Source of the DNA: Dichetophora obliterata
Taxonomy: Eukaryota > Arthropoda > Insecta > Diptera > Sciomyzidae
Assembly: GCA_963920525.1 (NCBI GenBank)
Contig: OY986439.1
Location: 17,393,319-17,457,318, forward strand
Reading direction: 5' to 3'
Length of the DNA: 64,000 nt
Numbering within the stretch: position 1 is the stretch's first letter; each line of letters begins with the position of its first letter. The notes beneath the pieces were generated by a model. The model was not told the DNA's origin. It made no database searches and saw only the letters and a program-made list of their open reading frames with translations. Below, in pieces: positions 34,617 to 44,886 of the stretch. The translations under genes were made by a program, and so were the position numbers.

Positions 34617-36165
34617 TATTTATTTATTTATATATTTATTTAATCAATTATTAACATTTATTGTTATACAGTTACTGTAAGTACATAATTTAATCGTAGG
34701 TTATAAAACTAATTCAGCATGATATCGTTTTTAAATGCTACCCTATTTTGGGTGATTTCAATCGAGCTGCAGATAATGTTGAACGTTTTGGTCATATTGT
34801 AAACCGGGTCACATTTGACATAATTAGTTCTTCTGTAGGGTATATAGAACAATTGCCTTTGCCTAAAATTTCTTTCAGGTGCATAAAATTTGAAAAGAGA
34901 TAGAAGTGGTGCACAATCAATATGATTCATCACTACATCCCGAGCAAATAAGGCGAGAAAATACTTTCGCCGTAACTCCAAAGACTTTAGTCCAAGAAGA
35001 GCACATCGCGCTTCATAGGAAGGAACCTAGTGAAACGCCTTTGAATATTTTCAATTCTTTTAATATGTATAGAATATTGAGGGTCCCAGATAACACAATT
35101 ATACTCTAAAACCGACCTTTCAATTGAAAAGAAAATGGTTCTCACGGTAAAGGGATCGGAGAACTCTTTTGTATTACGCGATAAAAATCCCATCATCGCA
35201 TTCGCTTTTGATATTTTAGCATCAAAATGTTTGACAAAGCTTAACTTTTGCTCAAATAAAACCCCTAATAGCCCAAACAGAATAAGCATAGCCAACAGAA
35301 GAAATGTCAACATAGAAGTTGGTTGCCTTGCAACCCTATGAAATGAACATAATGAAAATAACCAACACGTAGCGAACGCAGCCGACACAAAAATGTTGAC
35401 GAACTTTTAACTTTTGCCGCAGCCAACGGTAGCGAAATGTCAAAATACATTGTTCAAATTAGAACACTTAAAATTGACTGAAACATATTAGTCCAAATTA
35501 GTAAAAAAACAAACAAATTATTGTATGCAAAAGGCTGTATCTATTTATTTAGTAAAAAATAACAAAATATTGTAAGCATAAAGTTCTATCTGCGTTATTA
35601 ACACAAATTCGATTCTGTGCACAACATTTCGTTGACTATGTTTTCGACAGTTCGCTACATGTTGGCTATGCCTATTCTGTTTGGGCTATAAGTCTTTCTT
35701 CAAGTCGACTCTCTCGATGTTGATTCTTCATAGAAAAAGACATTACATTACATTAAGACACATTAAAATGCAATTTATTGGTCTCGCACCAAAATTGGAG
35801 ACTATCCATGTCACGTTGAAGCAATAGGGAGTCTTCGTGAAAGTCCACACATCTAAAGATCTTTACATCATCAGCATTCATCAGGAACTCAGAAAAGCGA
35901 ACATAATTCGGAAGATCATTGATAAACAGAACAAACAACAGAACCTTGGGGTACCCCAGAATAATTGTCAATGTATTTAGATAAATTATTACCAATTTTA
36001 ACATATTGTTGATGACCACCAAGGTAGCTCTCTAACCATATAAGTAGCAAAGAATGGAATCCGAGGCTACTTAGCTTATTAATCAAAACAGAGTGTTGAA
36101 CTCTATCGAAAGCCTTTGCGAAATCCGTGAATATGACGTCTACTTGATGACCTTTTTCCATATTA
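34617..36165 (-). pseudogene. jockey-like RT, 5'-truncated, split by a MITE
   Basis: Minus strand: GHQVDVIFTDFAKAFDRVQH, YSGVPQGS, then after a shift LLFVLFINDLPNYV and FLMNADDVKIF, where the catalytic YADD has become NADD. Then LHFNVS, a 420-bp MITE (35269-35688), LGVLFEQKLSFVKHFD, SVLEYNCVIWDPQYS and RIENIQRRFTRFL. The 3' tail on the plus strand is a TTTATTTATTTATATATTT run at 34617-34643. The 5' end lies near 36165. Frameshifts near 35930, 35750 and 34985. Dead copy; a different subfamily from the 27626 element. Confidence 0.85.
35269..35688. mobile_element. 420-bp MITE with TAA target duplication, inside the RT
   Basis: Tips read TAGCCCAAACAGAATAAGCA (left) and TAGCCCAAACAGAATAGGCA (inward from the right), continuing TAGCCAACA. 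TAA is duplicated at 35266-35268 and 35689-35691. Removing the MITE and one TAA restores Leu-Lys-Lys-Asp-Leu-Gly-Val-Leu-Phe, the expected RT sequence, which fixes both ends of the element. No protein is encoded. Confidence 0.9.
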
Positions 36166-36540
36166 TTGCACCAACAATTTGCACAGCCGGAAGAATTTAT
36201 TGAAAGTAATCGCGACATTTCACCGACATTCGAATCGATTCTAAAAGTATCAGAAATTTCATTGTCACAATACTCCATGACCATGGATCGTTCGAATACA
36301 TCCGATCGCTATGGATCATTCCCTGTTACTAAGCTTATTAAAAACTTACGAGTATCAATTGCCGCAAAAGCGAAGAAACACTTTCCCGATGTGACCGAAA
36401 ACATTTTAGAATTTTTGATGATCTAATCATAGACAAGATCAAAATTTTTAGACAACGTGCCAAATTCCGAGCATTAGCAAAGGCAGCAACTAATAGTGGC
36501 AGTATGTTCAAATGCATCTCATACGACAGAAAAAAATAAT
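36166..36540 (+). pseudogene. Unrecognised coding-like segment, one frameshift
   Basis: Frame 36166-36426 gives an 86-residue peptide ending ENILEFLMI. A one-base shift lets it continue as IFDDLIIDKIKIFRQRAKFR and SGSMFKCISYDRKK, stopping near 36540. The regular charge pattern looks protein-like, but no family is recognised and there is no start or splice evidence. It adjoins the truncated 5' end of the RT. It could be the tail of another transposon or of a host exon. Confidence 0.3.
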
Positions 36541-37016
36541 TCTTAAATTGCTGTTGTTTCTTATTCAAACTTGCAGTTTCTTAATTTTGTTATATTAAAA
36601 ATATATTGATTAACATGGACTTAATTTACACTCTTCAACAAATACAGTATGACCTCGGTTACTGCAACTAATAAAAACCAAGGCAGTTGCAAGAACCGCG
36701 GTTGTTGCATTGACCGAGTCACACATATATAAACACTGCTCTAAGTATTAATATACAAACAATATCTAGTTTATATTGTCCTAAAGATAATTTTGTGCAT
36801 AATTAATATATTTTTTTAAATAAAACAACTTTAGTGTTATCAATTTACTTCGAAAATGATAATTGTTCAAGAAAATTTAATTCATTTTATTAATAATAAT
36901 ATAACACACAAAACATTACATACAAACATATGTAATTTAATTAAACAAAAAAAAAATAAATAAAAAATACACATTATTATGTACAAAATATGAGTAATGG
37001 GTCATTTGTTCTAGTT

Positions 37017-38645
37017 TTAAATGAAGTCAGAAATTTTAGACTGTTTTTTGGTCCTAGAAATATGTTTCTGCACTGCAGTTTCGCGAAGATCTTGAAGAAG
37101 CAAAACTTCTTTTAAGCCGATTTTGTTTTCTTCAGCCCATTGAAAACAAATGTTTAATGAATTAATGGCATACTTGGACTTTATTTTAGGCAAATCCTGG
37201 ACAATGCTAGTGATTTCAATTTCCTCTTTGCTTTCAACATCTTCAGCTGCATAATTTGAGTTATTTTCCAAGCATTACATAAAATATCCAAGCAATAATT
37301 TCTTCATTTGTAATGTCGGGGGTAATTTCATGAAGATAATCAGACTCTGAAGTAATCATTGCTTGTTCACTGAGAATTTCAGCTCTAATTATACTTAAAG
37401 GCAACATTTCTTCATCAGTCCACCGATTTTGAGGACTCATTAATACGTTCCAGCATTTTTTTATAAAATTAGCCGGCAATTTATCCCAAGCATTAGCTAA
37501 AAGACAAACTACATTCCTCAAGTTAAATGTTTTGATTTTTAGTTCAATATCTGAGCCTTCACTGCCGATTATATGCGCCAAGAGACTTCTTTTGTAAATC
37601 AATTTTGTTATGTTAATAACGTTTTGGTCCATTGGCTGAAGAATGGCTGTGCAGTTTGCCGGAAAACACATGATGGTGATCATGCCATCCTCACTTGTCA
37701 GTTCACCATCTTTGGGATGACAGGGTTCATTATCCAGCAGTAAAAGCGCTTTTTTGGAAGATCTTTGGAAGATAGAAATGATCTTACCTAAAAAAGATTA
37801 TGCAACTTAAAATCCGTGCTTAATTGTAGTTTAAATTTTGTGTTATACATACCTCAGGAACAAACGTATGGTGAAACCATTCTTCAAATAATGATAAAGT
37901 CATCCATGCATTGGCTTTATAAACAACAGGGTTGCTGTGGAAACCTTTGAATGCCCTTGGATTTAAAGCCTGACCGATAACAAATGGTTTAACTTTATGC
38001 ATACCGGATGCGTTTGTGCATGCGAGAAACGTGAGTCGCTCCTTGCTGACTTTTCGACCTGGAGCAGCCGTCTCTTTAAAGCTTACAAGCGTTTTATTCG
38101 GCATGACTTTGAAAAATAAACCAGACTCATCCGCATTGTAGATTTGATCAGGCGTTAATCCTAGTTCTTAAACTTTTTCTTGAAATTTTTCTATAAATGG
38201 ATCCACAATAATTGCTTTATTCGAAAGTTTCTCGCAACAAATCTTTAACATCCGAATGCCATGACGCTTTTTAAAATAATCGAACCAGTCGTTGCTAGCA
38301 TTAAAACCCCCAGGTTCATCCTCATTTCTGTTATGCAATTCACGAGCTTTTGCTTTTAAAATTTCAACAGAAATGGGCAAGTGCTTCTCTCTTTGTTTAA
38401 TAAACCACTGGTATAGAGCTTTTTCCATTTTGGGATATTCAGAAACTCTCATAATTCTACGCTTACCCGGTCTAATTTGGCATTTGCCACAAATTTTCTC
38501 AATGCATTTTTATTTTTTTTTTATTCGGCTAATTGTAGACTTATGGATATGGTATTCCCTGCAAATCACTTAGGTAGGCGCATTTTTGAGGATTTCACTC
38601 TTTTTTTTTAATTGTAAGCTTAACTCTTTTATTAATCACTGGCAT
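37017..38645 (-). pseudogene. Tigger/jerky-type transposase with a 65-bp intron
   Basis: Starts at the ATG at 38643-38645 (MPVINKR). An N-terminal CENP-B-like helix-turn-helix region (KSEILKN, KSTISRIKK) is followed by the CENP-B-type second DNA-binding unit (KALYQWFIKQREKHLPIS, GGFNASNDWFDYFKKRHG). The DDE domain shows YNADESGLF, LLLLDNEPCHP and TAILQPMDQNVI, giving three catalytic aspartates. A GT-AG intron at 37788-37852 joins FVPE to VRSFLSSKDLP. Lesions: in-frame stops at 38168-38170 and within the helix-turn-helix, a one-base loss in the A-run before KALLLLD, and a shift near 37265. The tail is acidic and ends SKISDFI. The protein would bind the element TIRs. It is inactive here. Confidence 0.9.
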
Positions 38646-38750
38646 CTTTATGTTTCAAAAGAAGAACTCTTCGCAAAGAAAATCACTTCTAGACTAAATA
38701 CAATTTAGAAATGCACGTGCAAACAACATACATAGACATACACATAGTAC

Positions 38751-40978
38751 ACTGAAAAAAATGTACAGAGTTAACCCAAGTTTTTTCATGAGTCAAAAGA
38801 GTTTTTAAGAAATTAAAAACGTTTTGTCGCCGTAAAACGCAAAATGAATTGAATCAATATTTTTTTGTTAATATAAAACTTTTTTTGCTTGATACAACTC
38901 ATTTTCAAAGCTTGGAGTAAATTAAAAGCAGTTTCAAATTAACTCTGCATCTTCTCCAAACATTTCTCCTTTTAACTCCATTAAAACTTATTGCAACCAT
39001 CTATGAAGAACGTCTTTGTATTTTAAAGCTGAAACGGAGTTATTTTTAGCACGAAACAGAGTCTTCTCGAGCAAATATTTTCGTTTGTTCGTTTTACTTT
39101 GAATGAAGAGAAAGTACTCAAATATTTTAACAAGCAAATCAAGTGAGCTGTAAGAATTAAATGTTGCATAATGATAAAAAAAGGCCTTTTTACTATTGCG
39201 AGTTATATGTTTTCGTATATCTTTATGGAAGTGAAACTTCTTATGCGGTTATTTGATATAGAGGGTAAAATTTTTCGAGTCTCGTCACGAAAGTTTTTTT
39301 TTAATCTCGTCACGAAAAATTGTGTACACAAGCTTGATATATTTTTTGTATGGGGACCCCTAGAAGGGTGGCAGATAGAGTGTATATATGTATAAAAGAA
39401 ATGCTAAATAAAAAAAAAACAATAGGACCAGCTCATACATTTGTCCTCCCTAGGGGTTATTGATTTCTTGATATGAACTATAATAGACAATTTCTTCTAT
39501 TTTTTGTGTCTTTTGTATCGGGACCTCCAAAAGGTTCGCAGATAGAGAAAAGGTGAGTTCAAAAGAAGTGTTAAGGGGGAAAAATTAATAGGACCAGCTC
39601 ATATATTGATCCGCTTAGGGGTTATAGATGTTTTGATATGAATTATAAAAGCCATTTTTTTTAATTTTTTGTTTTTTGTATGGGAACTCCCACAATAGAT
39701 CGCCATAGTTGAAATTTTTGCGTTATCTCGTAAATATCAAATCACGGACATATTCCGCATACATCGCAAACCATTAAGACTAGTATTACTAAATGAAGCA
39801 CCAACCAATGACATGAAAATATTAAATAAGCAGAATATTTTTTATAAAAATTTTGTATTGTATTTCGTTTGAGATGCTATCTCTTTCTTACTCTCTGTTT
39901 TTTTAACAATAATCTATCTTATTCTTCATATTAAGGAGTTTACCTTCTGTACTGTATACACACTACACCGTAATTTTTTTTAAACTGCGGTGCATTTTTT
40001 ATAGAAAATTTTGGGAAACTAAACAATTTTATTAAATTTGATATACAACTGTTGTTTTGATAAAAGTCGAGATATATACATTTTTTTAAAAGGAATATAT
40101 GAGTTTTTGAAACATACTATGAACATATTACCATATTTTATTAACGAAACTGCATTAAACACTAATAAACAAATTTTTAATGTAAGTGTCACGACATATA
40201 GGCAACACAAATTAACACAAATCGCCTTCAGAATATTTTACCTATTTTTGTACCAAATTTAATTATTCTAGCATCAATATATATACTTCATTTTGATAAA
40301 TGCTTAAAAAATATCTTTTCCCTCATTCAACGAACAAAACAGCAATCAATTGTAAAATCAATGCAAATATTTATCTCTTTTTTCAAATATGTTAAATACA
40401 AAAATCCCTTTTTTAAAAAATTTCAATTAAAATCAAATAAATGAAACACCTTTGAAACAAATTTTGAGAGTGGAGCGCAATTCAATGAGCTCAAAAGTAA
40501 AAAAAGTTTTGTTTTATAAGAAATTATGGAGATTCAAAATTGCCAAATCGTGGATAACTGCTCTGTGAGTATGGAGAAGAGATTCTGTTTTCGGCGTTAA
40601 ATATGACTTTAATTTCCGTTGTATTCAATTGAAATAAGAAATAAATAAAAATAATTAAACACAAAAGGAATGACGGGTTCTTTATTTGACTTTTTTGTGG
40701 GTGAGTTTGTTTATTTTTAAAGCTTCATGCTACATTTAAATGAGTTGATTCTAGTTTTTTTGAGTGAGCTCAAAATTTAAAAATTCTCAATTTCTCATTC
40801 TTAAAACAACTCCTAACGGAGTCAGTACGACTTTTCAAACAAATCCAATTTTTGAAGTAAATTGAACGCACAAACGGAGTAAAATATAGTTTCTACAGCT
40901 TTGGCAAAATACCATGCACGAAAAGAGTTAAATTGATTCCAAATATGCCTTTATTTACTCCGCTTTTTTTTTTGGGTG
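38751..40978. mobile_element. Foldback-like element with TA-CAC...GTG-TA tips, nested in Tigger
   Basis: The left tip CACTGAAAAAAATGTACAGA and right tip CACCCAAAAAAAAAAGCGGA (read inward) lie beside TA dinucleotides inside Tigger sequence. Both arms are rich in GAGTT/AACTC and TTTT motifs (for example near 38770, 38945, 40740, 40860). The centre contains a tandem repeat (39340-39690). No transposase is present. Tip sequence and TA target match the 4811-6583 and 7588-8067 elements. Confidence 0.6.
39335..39700 (+). repeat. Tandem repeat, period about 165-170 bp
   Basis: Units start near 39340 (TTTGTATGGGGACCCC), 39511 (TTTGTATCGGGACCTCC) and, partially, 39672 (TTTGTATGGGAACTCCC). They share CAGATAGAG, GGACCAGCTCATA and AGGGGTTAT in order. 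Confidence 0.7.
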
Positions 40979-41186
40979 TATGTATTTATATGTTCTGAGA
41001 AAAAACGGTAAAAACTAGACAAGAAAAAAACAAACAACCGGACGGCAAAATTTAAAAGTTGCATTTACTGAGTCACAAATTTTTGCCAAGTTGCTTACAC
41101 TGAGTCTATAATGTAAATATTTTAGTTGTTGCAATAATCGAGGAGTTGCGCTCATCGAGGGTTGCAGTAACCGAGGTCATACTGTA

Positions 41187-43219
41187 TAATTACTGTAAAT
41201 TACGTCTTAGATAATGATAAATTTAGATTCCGAACTTTGATGACTGTTACTTTTTTGATTCTCAACTTTTTTAAATACTTTCAAGGACAAAATTTATTGT
41301 TTTTTGAGAAATTTTTTCTATAAAATAATTTTTTTCATTTTTGGGAGTAGAAGTCTGTGTCACGTAAATAATTTTATGAATTCAATGTACAGAGCAATTG
41401 TAGGGCTTATTATTACCTTTTCAACAATGTATTCCATTTGATGATCGGACTGAAGGGAGTTATGAAAAAAAAAAACGTTTTGGCGGTTCATGCAAGGTGC
41501 CGAAAAAAAATTTGTATATCCACGTAAACCTCTTGAGGTAAGCTTTCATATGAGGTTCGGACTCTTGACATTTATTTTTCGACCCTCTCTAGTGTATATC
41601 CTTAACTGTTCAAAACTTTTACTGAAAAGACAATACTACTTGGTGGATAGCTAATTATGCATAAAAAAATGAAAAAAGCTTCAAACTTTATATGATTTTT
41701 AACAATCAACGAGATTCAGCTTAAATTCCTTCTGCTTCATAAAAATATTGCACGTTTACGCAGTAAACTAAACTTTAAGCGCAGCAAAATACACTCAAAA
41801 CTAGAGATAAAAGAATAATGTGGTCAAATTTAGCATAAAAACTAAAAGCTCAGAGACATAAGCACCGTCTTAAAGCAACTCATTAGCCTCAATCGTGCAC
41901 ATTTTTGGTAGATACTTAACACACTGATGATGATATCTGTATTTTTCCGCTCACTTCATGCTAACTTAAGCGATACGCTTAGCTAATAACGCGATTGGCA
42001 ACACCTTCGCAAGCGACACGAACACAAAAAATATTTAAATGGCATGAAAAAAGAACTTAAGAGAAGAAGTAGCAAATTGGAGCAACTGGGGACTTAATAG
42101 AGTGCTCACAAAATATTAGATATTTTTTTTTTATTTCTATACGCTCAATGCTATGCCGGAAAATTAGATGCCTTTTTTTTTGCTGCCTTACCTCCGCAGC
42201 AGTCTTGAACTACTTTCTACTAGTCTACATTTTTTCGTTTACACCCTGTCTACCTGCCTCATTTCAGTGTGCTTTTAACGCTTCATTGCTTTAACATTCT
42301 TGAGCTGTCTTCGGAACGGCTGCGCTGTAGAGGTGAAATATACGTGTGTATGTATGTGTGCGTGTGTTTGTTTGCCTTTTAAGCTATATGAGTATGTGTT
42401 TTCAGTTTTCACAAAGTATATCGGCCTGTGTCTTTGTATGTTTGTGTGCCTGTCATTGTGACATACTGCTTCGAGTTCTATGGTTATGCCATTTTTTCTC
42501 CCTTTCTCTCTATATTTCAAGCATTTTGATGCAACACGTTCGAAGAATACTTAGCATGAGTACCTGAGTATCTGCTGTGGGAGTTGAAGCTGTTGAGGTG
42601 GAAGCAGTAGTGTCGAAGAAAAGTGCCTTCAAAACTTAATGGCCAACAGATTTTGAGCTGTAAGCTTTGCAAAGATTTCCATGTCTTCAATACATACATA
42701 CCTACATTAAAATTTCGTTGCATAAAAGGTAATATTAAATAAAATGACACCATTATGAATAGAAAAAAAAAAACAACGCTGCAGTGCTTGCCAAATTGTT
42801 ATATAGGATTGGCAGAGCTTTCTGCTCGCTTTGCTTTTTTGCAAAGTTGGCGGCTGTCTTGGTGAATAAAGCAATATTGCCCAGCCTTAATGCGCTATTT
42901 ATTTTCGCTACTCCTATTTAGACTACGTGATTTGGCAGTAAAATCTTTTGAAAGTAGTTCAAGCAAATATTGCTTAGGCACTTAGTGAAAAAATTCTTTC
43001 GATCGAAACCAGAATTAAGTTTTTACAAATAATTTTTTTTTTATAAAAAGGAAACAAAAATACTTTCATACAAGTAAGAAGAAAATTTAATATGAAAAGT
43101 ATTATTTGAATATTGAAGTTTTGAATAATTAATTTAAGTTTACATTAATAATAAATGAGATCATTTTTTATTTTATTTTTTATTACAAAAGTATTGCATA
43201 CTTTATGTTATATCTTCCG
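41187..43219. other. Intergenic DNA, no gene recognised
   Basis: AT-rich with a GT-rich microsatellite-like patch near 42340-42460. The frames 42275-42520 and 42346-42567 overlap on opposite strands and have no domain. No repeat boundaries were found. Confidence 0.4.
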
Positions 43220-43221
43220 TA

Positions 43222-43378
43222 CACACTCAAAATAGTATGCACTTCAGAAAACTGCAATGAGTATCCTACAGAATTCAAATACTCAAATCATATCCGAGTG
43301 TCGTGCTGTTCTCATATCCGAGAGCGGCGTGACCCCAAGTTTGTTACAAAGGAGCTCGATCCGAATGTATTTTGAGTG
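43222..43378. mobile_element. 157-bp MITE with TA-CAC...GTG-TA tips
   Basis: Left CACACTCAAAATA and right (inward) CACTCAAAATACATTCGG flanked by TA at 43220-43221 and 43379-43380, with a 2-bp slip in the CA repeat of the left tip. The interior repeats CATATCCGAG and GAGTATCC/ACTCAAATACTC motifs. Confidence 0.5.
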
Positions 43379-43380
43379 TA

Positions 43381-43780
43381 CTCTGAGTACCGCTCCTTCT
43401 CTGCCAACGTCTCTTAGAGGCATGTCACACTTAGAGGACACGGAAAAATTTGATTGTTTTTTTTTAAAGATAAAAAAAACCAAGGGATGTGCCTTATACA
43501 AACAAGGTTTTGGTCTTTGACCTGAAAGGAAAGGATAGATTATTTAGAGTAATTGATTGGAACCATACGTGAATTATTGATCAGGCGAAACAACAGTGAA
43601 AGACAATTTGAATTGCTTTTAACCGAGGGTAGTGTTCTGCCTTAACCTCGGCAAGCATTTCCAGCCCTTAGTTGTGTTCCTGTCCTTATTTTTACATTTT
43701 CCACAATTTATTTGTGGATTTTCAGTTTTCCATAATTCTTAAATGTAGGAAAGAAGAAAGAAAGTGAAAAGAACCATGCC
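43381..43780. other. Intergenic DNA, no gene seen
   Basis: No motif. The opposite-strand frames 43257-43520 and 43283-43501 overlap the MITE and are not supported. Confidence 0.4.
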
Positions 43781-43781
43781 C

Positions 43782-43858
43782 GAGCCCGGATTCGAACCAG
43801 GGTTGAACCTTTGGGTTGAAAGTCTAGCGCACTCTCCACTAGACTACAAATTCCGTTG
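43782..43858 (-). other. tRNA-like sequence (Glu-type anticodon loop), Pol III boxes
   Basis: Minus strand: A-box-like TGTAGTCTAGTGGAGAGTGC, loop CTTTCAA, and a T-arm CCTGG-TTCGAAT-CCGGG with a good 5-bp stem. The acceptor arms do not pair and the anticodon stem is weak. It is a tRNA-derived pseudogene or SINE head. Confidence 0.45.
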
Positions 43859-43957
43859 TTTTCGCGGGTAAAATATAAAACTGGAAATTGAGAGAGCTTC
43901 TCTCACAGGCCATGTGAGCTCTCATTTTTTGTTTGTTTTTTCTCGAAAACTCGTTAT

Positions 43958-44135
43958 CAAGGTTAATTTATAAGGTTGTGGCACTTGAGAGAAATGCACT
44001 CTTTTTCCGCCTTTGCTCGAACTGTCACTGTGCTTTTCTTTGTTCTAAGCATTCATTTTCTTCATTTCTTTTCATCCATTCTGACAGTTCGACCGAACTC
44101 GCTCTCAAGTGCTACAACCTAATAAATGAGCCTTG
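43958..44135. mobile_element. 178-bp MITE with exact 8-bp target duplication
   Basis: Ends are CAAGGTTAATTTATAAGGTT and, inward from the right, CAAGGCTCATTTATTAGGTT, continuing GT(G/A)GCACTTGAGAG and later TCGAACTGTCA in both arms. CTCGTTAT is repeated exactly at 43950-43957 and 44136-44143. The CAAGG tip and 8-bp duplication fit a hAT-type non-autonomous element. The ORF 43933-44262 spans it and is incidental. Confidence 0.85.
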
Positions 44136-44143
44136 CTCGTTAT

Positions 44144-44884
44144 TGGTATTTTATTGTTGCAAAGGAGAAAAAAACAATAACAACGCTTGTGATATTGGTT
44201 TGTTAGACATAAACAAAAATAAAAAAAAATCAAAAGGCCCGCGCACAGTGGTTAAAAGTTGAAAATAAATACCAAAACTGATAATCTCTTTTTGTGATTT
44301 TTTTCCTTAGCGTTGTTTAAGAATATTCTAACTAGCATGATTCCAATATATTCATCAGAAATATATATAGGCTTTCTGTGTAGACGCCTTGAAATAAGAT
44401 TGATGTAAAAATGTTGAAAAAATTTCGTAAAATATTGATATTTCTCAAAAGTTACTACAAACAATTGAGAAAATGTATTGCACTTTGTTTTTTTTAAGTA
44501 CTTACAAAAAGCATTATTGAAAAAGTTTTTTGCATACTTGAAATTTTTTTTTTTTTATTAATGCAATAAATTTCTTATGCAAAGTTGATATGACAAAAAA
44601 CGTAAATTTATTTTTAGCAGAATAAAAAATAATGATCTTCGGATGTCGACGATATTTTAAATAAAGAAATGCTTTTATTGGACTTTAATGTGAGCGATTA
44701 AAAAAAACTTACAGAATTTTTTTTGTGTCCTAGAACAACATCTGGTAAAAACTAAATGCGTTTCGAAGAAAATATAGATTTGCTTAGTCTCAAGGTTTAT
44801 CATTTTAATCATTTTCTTAAGTATGCTCTTAGGCATTTCTTTATAAAACGATCACTTCTTACGAAAGTGCGGCAAATTAATATA
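44144..44884. other. AT-rich intergenic DNA, no gene seen
   Basis: Homopolymer-rich DNA without recognisable coding or repeat structure. Confidence 0.45.
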
Positions 44885-44886
44885 TA

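Larger units (their letters stand above)
36645..41184 (-). mobile_element. Tigger/pogo-like transposon with a nested foldback element
   Basis: TIRs of about 24 bp read CAGTATGACCTCGGTTACTG on both ends, with TA at 36643-36644 and 41185-41186. Subterminal GTTGCA...ACCGAG motifs recur near both ends (for example 36693 and 41130). Without the nested insertion at 38751-40978 the element is about 2.3 kb, the usual Tigger length. The transposase is on the minus strand at 37017-38645. Confidence 0.92.

Noticed and set aside
43782..43858. Functional nuclear tRNA-Glu
   Set aside because: A and B boxes and T-arm are good, but the acceptor stem does not pair and the anticodon stem is broken.
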